DNA from: Acidobacteriota bacterium
GTDB taxonomy: Bacteria > Acidobacteriota > Terriglobia > Acidiferrales > UBA7541
Length of the DNA: 11,599 nucleotides
Assembly: GCA_003153585.1 (NCBI GenBank)
Contig: PLZZ01000254.1
Coordinates: 1,415 to 13,013 of the forward strand
Direction of reading: 5' to 3'
Of this stretch, positions 7,417 to 11,599 are shown piece after piece (within the stretch, counting starts at the first letter, position 1; every line of letters starts with the position of its first letter). The notes below the pieces were generated by a model. It searched no databases. It saw only the letters and a list, made by a program, of their open reading frames with translations, and was not told the DNA's origin. The translations under genes were made by a program, and so were the position numbers.

Positions 7417-8132
7417 CGCGTGCTCCTGGTGGAACTGTTGATCGTATTTTCGGCCATGCCGTCAGCCAAGCTCTCGGTTAACAGGAACGCAAATATCGGC
7501 CGGTTGCGGGCCTGCGTGCGGTTCGGAATCGGCGCGGTTTGCGATTTCTGCTGGGGAATCGAATTGGGCGGCTGCGAATCATGTTCCTTTTCCGGAGTCG
7601 GGGCGGGGGTGCTTACAGGCAGAGTTTCCGGCTCCGGCTGAAGCTTTGACTGAATCTCATACACCACGCGGAGGTCGTTCACGAACTTAGCGCCTCGCGC
7701 ATACGTCATGTGCGCTTGCCGGTTGGCTGAGCGAAACACATTGGTAGGGCTCAGATCGGCTTTCTTTAGCTTTGCCGGCGTCAGACCAGCGGTATAAGAA
7801 ATGACAACCAACAACGCTGCGACCGTCGCCAACCCCATCGCGAATCGCGGTTGCCATAAAATTGGAACCCAATCGAACCAGCGCTTCCAGCCTTCTTTCT
7901 GTGTGCGCGGTCCCAGCGTGGCGTCTAGAATTTTTGCAACGAGCTGCGGCGGCTCCTCGAGCATCTCCATCTTGTGCATCCGGTTCACGAGGCCACTCAC
8001 CAGCGCAACCGTTTGCGCGCAATTCGCGCACTCCGCCGAGTGCGCGGAGAACGCCGCAGCCTCGGCCGGTGAAAGATTCCCGTCGAGATAATCGCTCAGC
8101 CGCTCGTCTGTAAATGCGCAGTTCCAGTCCAT
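7413..8132 (-). CDS. Zinc-binding (ZAS-type) membrane anti-sigma factor
   Basis: A 239-residue product. The N-terminal 40 residues carry the anti-sigma zinc motif Cys5 ... His31-x3-Cys35-x2-Cys38 within 'DERLSDYLDGNLSPAE', typical of zf-HC2/ZAS anti-sigma factors that bind the sigma factor in the cytoplasm. One membrane helix is seen at about 97-115. The rest is a proline-, glutamine- and threonine-rich tail predicted outside the membrane, a possible sensor or proteolysis region. I chose ATG 8132 because GGGAG at 8144-8140 lies seven bases upstream and the sequence then begins as the family usually does. An in-frame ATG at 8177 would add 15 unconserved-looking residues and overlap the sigma gene. 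It lies 28 bp after the sigma stop, the classic sigma/anti-sigma order. Confidence 0.9.
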   Translation of the reverse strand: MDWNCAFTDERLSDYLDGNLSPAEAAAFSAHSAECANCAQTVALVSGLVNRMHKMEMLEEPPQLVAKILDATLGPRTQKEGWKRWFDWVPILWQPRFAMGLATVAALLVVISYTAGLTPAKLKKADLSPTNVFRSANRQAHMTYARGAKFVNDLRVVYEIQSKLQPEPETLPVSTPAPTPEKEHDSQPPNSIPQQKSQTAPIPNRTQARNRPIFAFLLTESLADGMAENTINSSTRSTR

Positions 8133-8160
8133 AACCTTGCTCCCAATCATTGCCCACAAG

Positions 8161-8730
8161 TTAACTCGGGCGAACACCCATTTCCGTCAGGATGCGCGCC
8201 AACTCGATGCGCCCCCGGTTAATCCGCGATTTCACCGTGCCTTCGGGCACTTGCAGCACCACCTGAATCTCGTTGTACTCGAGACCTTGCAAATCGCGCA
8301 AGATTACCGACTCACGCAGTTCGGGTGAAAGCCGCGCTAAACCTCGTTGCAGTTGGACGCTCAATTCCGTGGCCTCTGCCAGTTTGTCGGGCGCCCGTGC
8401 GGATGAATGCTTCTCTTCCAACTGCGGCATCGCGTCGTCGATCGAGTCCGTCTGCCGGTCGCGGCGCGTGCGGCGGTAATTGTCCACCAGCAAATTCCGC
8501 GTGACGCTGGTGAGCCAAGTCGGGAAAGCTCCAAATGCAGGCTTGTAGCTCGCTAGCGTCTTGTAGAGACGTAGAAAAACCTCCTGGCTCAAGTCCTCGG
8601 CTTCCGTCGAATTGCCGGTGAACCGGTAACAAAGGTTGAACACTCGCCGCGAATGCCGCCGCACGAGTTCCTCCCAGGCCGGCCCTTCGCCCCGGAGACA
8701 TTGTTGTACCAGTTGGGCGTCGGCCTCCAA
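8161..8730 (-). CDS. ECF-family RNA polymerase sigma factor
   Basis: A 189-residue sigma-70 protein with only regions 2 and 4. Region 2 (about 10-88) includes FNLCYRFTGNSTEAEDLSQEVF and FPTWLTSVTRNLLVDNYRR, the core-binding and -10-melting parts. Region 4 (about 128-182) includes LSPELRESVILRDLQGLEYNEI and the helix-turn-helix VPEGTVKSRINRGR for -35 recognition. The linker (about 90-127) is acidic. The start is TTG at 8730: an in-frame TAA lies just upstream (8738-8736), no ATG is available before the conserved region, and an AAGGA ribosome-binding site lies three bases before it. It heads the operon and is followed by its predicted anti-sigma factor. A likely autoregulated ECF-type promoter lies about 50 bp upstream. 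Confidence 0.93.
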   Translation of the reverse strand: MEADAQLVQQCLRGEGPAWEELVRRHSRRVFNLCYRFTGNSTEAEDLSQEVFLRLYKTLASYKPAFGAFPTWLTSVTRNLLVDNYRRTRRDRQTDSIDDAMPQLEEKHSSARAPDKLAEATELSVQLQRGLARLSPELRESVILRDLQGLEYNEIQVVLQVPEGTVKSRINRGRIELARILTEMGVRPS

Positions 8731-8778
8731 TCTTCCTTAGCCTCGCATCATCCTGCATCCCTATCGGCCTCACACAAT

Positions 8779-8806
8779 GAAACGCAATCCAGCCTCAAAA
8801 AGTTCC
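8779..8806 (-). promoter_or_regulatory. Candidate ECF-type promoter of the sigma operon
   Basis: On the minus strand GGAAC (8806-8802, in context GGGGAACTTTTT) is followed by a 17-bp spacer and CGTTTC (8784-8779). ECF sigma promoters commonly have an AAC-containing -35 and a CGT-containing -10 at this distance. The predicted transcript start near 8773 leaves a leader of about 43 nt before the TTG start of the sigma gene. Recognition by the sigma factor encoded here is an inference. Confidence 0.5.
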
Positions 8807-8978
8807 CCGCTGTGTGCGGTTCCGAACAGTCTTCCAAACCCCTTTAGGATCATTCAATTTAGCATTGTCCGGCATCTTATCCGCGTTGAGCGTGTGAACA
8901 CAAGCCGCTATACCCTGGCGGATGAATAGCGCGGGGATCTTCAACGTCTTCCGGTTGCCCAGGAATGGGGCGAAAGGC
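8807..8978 (-). other. Intergenic stretch between the unknown exported protein gene and the sigma operon promoter
   Basis: This 172-bp stretch lies downstream of the exported-protein gene and upstream of the sigma promoter, both on the minus strand. I see no coding sequence with a ribosome-binding site and no strong hairpin followed by a T tract. The 3' end of the upstream transcript is not defined here, so some read-through into the sigma operon cannot be excluded. Confidence 0.4.
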
Positions 8979-9968
8979 CTATTTCGAGGACTGCTGTTTT
9001 GGCTTGCTGGTCGGCCTAATCTTGTTGTAATCCGGCATGTGAACGCAGAGCCCGCCCTTTCGGGTCATCTTCTCGTAGCCCGCAACGAGCTGGTCCTTGT
9101 AGTGGTCGATAGCAAAATCGAACGGATCGGCTGGGTCGGAATCAATCAACTCCAAGTCTGTATCGCTCATCGTAAGCTTGCCGAAACGTACCGAGCCACC
9201 CTTGAACGCGAGATAATTGCGCCCGCCACAACTGCTGGTCACAGCAGTTTGCGCTTCCGATTGCTCGGGAGATTTGAATTCCAGAACGATCGCCTGATTT
9301 TCGACATCAACGCTCGCCAAATGGCCTTTCATTTCAGGAGGCGGAAGAATCTTTCCGGGATCCAGGATGAGATCATCTTTATCAACCGTGACACCTTCAA
9401 CTTTCTTTGTGTTGAGGACGTCGGCGGTATCGACTCCGAGAAGGTCCATCAAGCCTTTAACCGGTAGCTTCAGCGCTTTCACCTTTGTAGTGTGAACGCG
9501 GATCATTCCTTCGGGGGTGACGGCTAGCGTCCCGGAGGTTTCAAACGGAACCCCGCCTTTGCTTACCAAGAGTCCTTTCACCACTAGCTCTTTACCCTTG
9601 GTCGTCACGTTAAGTTTCTTCAGTGGCGCGTTGGCTTTTGCAAAGACGTACTCGTTCAAATCGTTAGTCAGCGCGGTCATGCTCACCGTAATATTCGCGG
9701 AATCAACGTCCAGCCCGAAGGATTCCTTGTCATCGAACACGGGAATTTGGCCCGGTTTGGGCGTGAGCTTTCCGTTTAGCGCGGAAATATGCACGATGAT
9801 TGTATCCGTCAGATGGAAGTCCACATTTTTCATGCCAACCCTCACCGCAGCGTTCGCCGCGGGGGCACCGGAAGCTTGCCCGGCGCCTGCGATTTGAAGC
9901 GGATAAAGAGAAATGAAGGTCGCCATGCACAAAAAGCTCAGCACACAAAAAAGCGTGATTCGTCTCAC
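8979..9968 (-). CDS. Exported protein of unknown function, possibly LmeA/DUF2993-like
   Basis: A 329-residue product with an arginine pair and a hydrophobic stretch (about 4-24) acting as signal peptide or anchor, then an Ala/Gly-rich linker. The body is beta-rich. The region near 'SGTLAVTPEGMIRVHTTKVK', then 'LPVKGLMDLLG' and 'KVEGVTVDKDDLIL' recalls the layout of LmeA/DUF2993 lipid-binding proteins, but this is a weak family resemblance. The last 100 residues include a Cys pair region (SSCGGRNYLAF and GLCVHMPDY) and end in a Lys/Gln-rich tail. I chose GTG 9968 because AAAGGTG (9981-9975) sits six bases upstream; GTG 9977 would overlap that ribosome-binding site. It stands alone, with the 69-residue gene 175 bp upstream on the same strand. 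Confidence 0.75.
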   Translation of the reverse strand: MRRITLFCVLSFLCMATFISLYPLQIAGAGQASGAPAANAAVRVGMKNVDFHLTDTIIVHISALNGKLTPKPGQIPVFDDKESFGLDVDSANITVSMTALTNDLNEYVFAKANAPLKKLNVTTKGKELVVKGLLVSKGGVPFETSGTLAVTPEGMIRVHTTKVKALKLPVKGLMDLLGVDTADVLNTKKVEGVTVDKDDLILDPGKILPPPEMKGHLASVDVENQAIVLEFKSPEQSEAQTAVTSSCGGRNYLAFKGGSVRFGKLTMSDTDLELIDSDPADPFDFAIDHYKDQLVAGYEKMTRKGGLCVHMPDYNKIRPTSKPKQQSSK

Positions 9969-10044
9969 TGGATTCACCTTTCAGATATTCTTATCGGCAT
10001 TTAGCAAGACAACTGTAACGAGCGCAGCGTGTATGGAACAGCGC

Positions 10045-10072
10045 AATATAGAGTTCCCGGATGCGAACGCAA
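10045..10072 (-). promoter_or_regulatory. Candidate sigma-70 promoter of the exported-protein gene
   Basis: On the minus strand TTGCGT (10072-10067), a 16-bp spacer and TATATT (10050-10045, five of six to consensus) form a plausible promoter. The start would be near 10038, giving a leader of about 70 nt before GTG 9968. The -10 lies inside a GGAAC/GTTCC inverted repeat (10035-10039 with 10053-10057), and the -35 touches a larger hairpin-forming repeat. Confidence 0.4.
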
Positions 10073-10095
10073 GAATCAAGCTTCGCATTATCCGG
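10057..10095. repeat. Imperfect inverted repeat (11-bp arms, 3-nt bulge)
   Basis: On the plus strand the arm CCGGATGCGAA (10057-10067) is complementary to TTCGCATTATCCGG (10082-10095) if three bases (TTA) bulge out, with a 14-nt loop. No T tract follows on either strand, so it does not look like a simple terminator. It lies in the 175-bp gap between two minus-strand genes and overlaps the -35 side of the promoter candidate there. It could be an operator or an RNA hairpin. Confidence 0.5.
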
Positions 10096-10129
10096 AGATC
10101 GGCCTCTATAAGGAGAAATTAGGATATTC

Positions 10130-10151
10130 AAAAAAAACAAACCTTAGGTTT
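10130..10151 (-). terminator. Weak intrinsic terminator of the 69-residue protein gene
   Basis: On the minus strand AAACC and GGTTT (10151-10147 with 10143-10139) form a five-pair stem around the triplet TAA, followed by G and eight T residues (10137-10130). The loop is the stop codon of the gene itself. The short AT-rich stem makes it weak, but the T tract is good. Confidence 0.4.
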
Positions 10152-10353
10152 TCGACTTGTATCCGAGGCATTGCATCACCGGAAGCGCCGGGTATTTCGG
10201 GAATCTTGGATCGCTCGACGACAGTTCGCACAGATAGAACGTCGAGCCGCGGTCGGACTCAATGCGTCGCGCGTGCCGGCAGCTCTCGCATAAACCGGCT
10301 TGTCCGGAGACGCGCAATGGCGGCGGAAGGGCGCTGTCTTTCTTCGTTCTCAT
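10144..10353 (-). CDS. Small four-cysteine protein of unknown function
   Basis: A 69-residue soluble protein with no signal peptide or membrane segment. Four cysteines are placed as 'LCESCRHARRIES' (Cys22, Cys25), 'FYLCEL' (Cys42) and 'MQCLGY' (Cys62), which could bind one zinc ion or an iron-sulfur cluster. The run 'DPRFPKYPALPVMQC' looks like a conserved signature; from memory such small proteins are frequent in Acidobacteria, usually unnamed. The start ATG at 10353 has only a GGGG stretch nine bases upstream as a ribosome-binding site. It is transcribed divergently from the HhH lipoprotein gene and ends at a weak terminator that uses its stop codon as loop. Function is not known. Confidence 0.75.
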   Translation of the reverse strand: MRTKKDSALPPPLRVSGQAGLCESCRHARRIESDRGSTFYLCELSSSDPRFPKYPALPVMQCLGYKSKT

Positions 10354-10419
10354 CTCATTTGCCCCGCGCTCACCTTGACAAACATTTCCGTCTAATGCAC
10401 GTCTACCGTCATCAGTGTA

Positions 10420-10449
10420 TTGTGACTTAGATTGGCGCTTTGCTAGCGT
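10420..10449 (+). promoter_or_regulatory. Promoter of the HhH lipoprotein gene
   Basis: TTGTGA (10420-10425, four of six to consensus), an 18-bp spacer and TAGCGT (10444-10449) preceded by an extended -10 TGC. The start would be near 10456, giving a 40-nt leader that contains GGAGGA before the TTG start codon. Confidence 0.45.
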
Positions 10450-10483
10450 TTAGTTGTCAGCCATAGCGAGCCTCGGCCAGCGC

Positions 10484-10488
10484 GGAGG
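10484..10488 (+). promoter_or_regulatory. Ribosome-binding site that decides the start of the HhH lipoprotein
   Basis: GGAGG lies seven bases before TTG 10496. This favours that TTG over the in-frame TTG at 10454, which has no ribosome-binding site. The ATG at 10491 is out of frame and hits a stop after two codons. Confidence 0.7.
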
Positions 10489-10495
10489 ATATGCT

Positions 10496-10939
10496 TTGAT
10501 ATTTCGATCACCAAGAAATCTGAGTTTGTGCAGCGTGCTTCTTTTGGCCGGCTTAGCCGGTTGCAATTCAAGTCCAACACAGGACCAACGACAGCGCGAT
10601 GAAAAGACCCGCGAAGAAGCCGCCAAAGCAACCGAGCGCATTAAACCGGAGCTTAAGGAAGCAGGGAAGGAGTTAGGTCAAGCCGCTCGCCAAGCCGCCG
10701 AAGACGCCCGGTCCGCGGCCCAAGGAGTAAAAGAAGGCTGGAACCACGACCACTCGCGCCCGGTCAATTTGAATTCAGCGCCGGAAAGCGAACTGACCAG
10801 CCTCCCCGGAATTTCAAGCGCCGAAGCCAGGAAGATTATTCACGGACGCCCGTACCACAGCAAAGATGAACTGGTGACCAGAGGAATGCTCTCCCGCGAG
10901 GATTACAACAATATCCGCGATTACATCTCTACTGAATAG
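10496..10939 (+). CDS. Lipoprotein with amphipathic helix and C-terminal ComEA-type helix-hairpin-helix domain
   Basis: A 147-residue product from a TTG start. The N-terminus is a lipoprotein signal: basic RSPR, hydrophobic 'SVLLLAGLAGC' and the lipobox LAGC with Cys23 as the lipidated residue; Asn24 follows. Residues about 29-82 are a highly charged, Ala/Lys/Glu-rich helix without prolines except one, probably coiled-coil or amphipathic. Residues about 88-147 form a helix-hairpin-helix domain (VNLNSAPESELTSLPGIS, then KIIHGRPYHSKDEL and RGMLSREDY) of the ComEA type, which in ComEA binds double-stranded DNA outside the cytoplasmic membrane. DNA binding or uptake is an inference; the same fold can also serve protein contacts. 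It is followed by the flippase-like gene on the same strand after 55 bp, which has its own promoter. Confidence 0.85.
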   Translation: MIFRSPRNLSLCSVLLLAGLAGCNSSPTQDQRQRDEKTREEAAKATERIKPELKEAGKELGQAARQAAEDARSAAQGVKEGWNHDHSRPVNLNSAPESELTSLPGISSAEARKIIHGRPYHSKDELVTRGMLSREDYNNIRDYISTE

Positions 10940-10955
10940 AAAATTAGCACTCTCC

Positions 10956-10985
10956 TTGACACCCTCGGAAGCTTACTGCTACGGT
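10956..10985 (+). promoter_or_regulatory. Promoter of the flippase-like gene
   Basis: A perfect TTGACA (10956-10961), an 18-bp spacer and TACGGT (10980-10985) with an extended -10 TG at 10977-10978. The predicted start, about 10992, lies only about three bases before the ATG at 10995, so the mRNA would have almost no leader. Confidence 0.5.
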
Positions 10986-10994
10986 GCGAAATCA

Positions 10995-11599
10995 ATGTTT
11001 CAAAAGTCACGAAAGTTCTTTTTGCTCCTGCTCGCCTTACTGGCACTCGGCTATTTATTTTACAAATTCCGCAATTCGATCACGCTGGAAGGATTTCATT
11101 GGGGGATGGTGGGGCAATCCCTCCGCGACGCGCGTCTTTCGTTGCTTGTCTTGGGTGTACTTGCGGTTTACGTCTGCTTCGCAATACGCGCCATTCGATG
11201 GATGCGATTTTCGCGGACCCTTGGACATACAAATTTTTGGCACGTTTATAGCGCTACTCTGATGGGATTCACCTGCACTTTTCTGCTTGGTCGAGCGGGC
11301 GAGCCGATTCGTCCCGTATTGATCGCGAAGAAGGACTCGATTCCAATTCCGCATATGTTCGGTGTGTACGTCCTGGAGCGTGTGTTCGACATGGCTGCTG
11401 CGGCGGTGATCGCGGGTCTTGCGTTGCTGGCATTCGAGCGCAAGGGAGTTGGGGATAGCGAGCAAAGCGATAAGATCGAAGCTCTCGCACGCACCGGAGG
11501 AATTTTGCTCCTGGTGCTGCTGGCGGTCGCGATTTCGTTCCTGCTCTATTTCCGGTTTCATGGCGCGGAATGGCTGGGAAGAAGGCTAAAGAAGTCGAG
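10995..11599 (+). CDS. Flippase-like membrane protein (lysylphosphatidylglycerol synthase transmembrane region family), C-terminus cut by window edge
   Basis: The reading frame is open from ATG 10995 to the window end (201 complete codons). It is strongly hydrophobic: helices at about 8-24, 48-66, 82-98, 133-147 and 168-185. The diagnostic part is 'LLGRAGEPIRPVLIAKK' followed by 'VYVLERVFDMAAAAVI' (about 97-140), matching the conserved core of the LPG_synthase_TM/UPF0104 family (YbhN, AglD and MprF N-terminal region), whose members are thought to move or modify lipids or lipid-linked sugars. The substrate cannot be told from this part. Ribosome-binding signals are weak; the promoter just upstream suggests a nearly leaderless mRNA. 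Known members are about 300-350 residues, so roughly a third is missing. Confidence 0.88.
   Translation, partial: MFQKSRKFFLLLLALLALGYLFYKFRNSITLEGFHWGMVGQSLRDARLSLLVLGVLAVYVCFAIRAIRWMRFSRTLGHTNFWHVYSATLMGFTCTFLLGRAGEPIRPVLIAKKDSIPIPHMFGVYVLERVFDMAAAAVIAGLALLAFERKGVGDSEQSDKIEALARTGGILLLVLLAVAISFLLYFRFHGAEWLGRRLKKS

Noticed and set aside
8312..8773. Minus-strand frame of 153 codons overlapping the sigma gene
   Set aside because: It is the other reading frame of the sigma gene; only the chosen frame shows sigma regions 2 and 4.
8922..9467. Plus-strand open frame of 181 codons
   Set aside because: Mostly antisense to the exported-protein gene, with no ribosome-binding site and no domain.
10375..10380. 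Perfect TTGACA -35 box upstream of the HhH gene
   Set aside because: No -10 hexamer lies 16-19 bp downstream; the nearest TCTAAT is only 10 bp away. The TTGTGA/TGCTAGCGT pair further down is better.
10491..10493. ATG after GGAGGA before the HhH gene
   Set aside because: Out of frame and followed by a stop after one further codon; only a three-base gap follows the GGAGGA.
11055..11561. Minus-strand open frame of 168 codons
   Set aside because: It lies opposite the flippase-like gene, its product is Arg/Gln/His-rich without a recognisable domain, and the plus-strand frame has clear family motifs.

Overview
The window reads like a chromosomal segment of an Acidobacteriota bacterium (Koribacter/Acidobacteriaceae-like). 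This is inferred from moderately high GC and from gene types common in that phylum: a non-sporulation S55 peptidase protein, an ECF sigma operon with B-box and DUF4097 proteins, a tiny Cys-rich protein, and a lipoprotein with a ComEA-type HhH domain. No database search was possible. I see no rRNA, tRNA, CRISPR array, insertion sequence or prophage gene. Every long coding stretch is intact except the two cut by the window edges.

Layout, left to right. Positions 1-3847 (minus) hold a two-gene unit: an exported SpoIVB-like S55 peptidase protein, then an exported beta-propeller protein whose C-terminus lies beyond the left edge. A 55-61 bp divergent promoter region separates it from aroA (EPSP synthase, plus, 3909-5225). 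The aroA stop codon overlaps, tail to tail, the stop of a five-gene minus-strand operon running from 8730 down to 5222. That operon encodes an ECF sigma factor, a membrane-anchored zinc-binding anti-sigma factor, a B-box zinc-finger membrane protein, a 71-residue LiaI-type membrane protein and a DUF4097 beta-solenoid membrane protein.

Positions 8979-10353 (minus) carry an exported protein of unknown function, possibly LmeA/DUF2993-like, and a 69-residue four-cysteine protein. Between these two genes lie a weak terminator, a bulged 11-bp inverted repeat and a promoter candidate. The right end (plus) has a lipoprotein with a C-terminal helix-hairpin-helix domain and the start of a flippase-like (LPG synthase transmembrane region) membrane protein.

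The most coherent system is the sigma operon. A promoter with a GGAAC -35 and a CGTTT -10 stands about 50 bp upstream of the sigma gene and suggests autoregulation. The genes are tightly coupled by overlaps and by stop codons merged with ribosome-binding sites. The last three products share the same two-helix membrane hairpin. I infer a self-contained cell-envelope stress module built on the same parts as Lia/Psp-type responses but driven by an ECF sigma factor. A second theme is promoter style: three plus-strand genes have a TGCTA extended -10 element, and three promoters sit so close to the start codon that the transcripts should be leaderless or nearly so.
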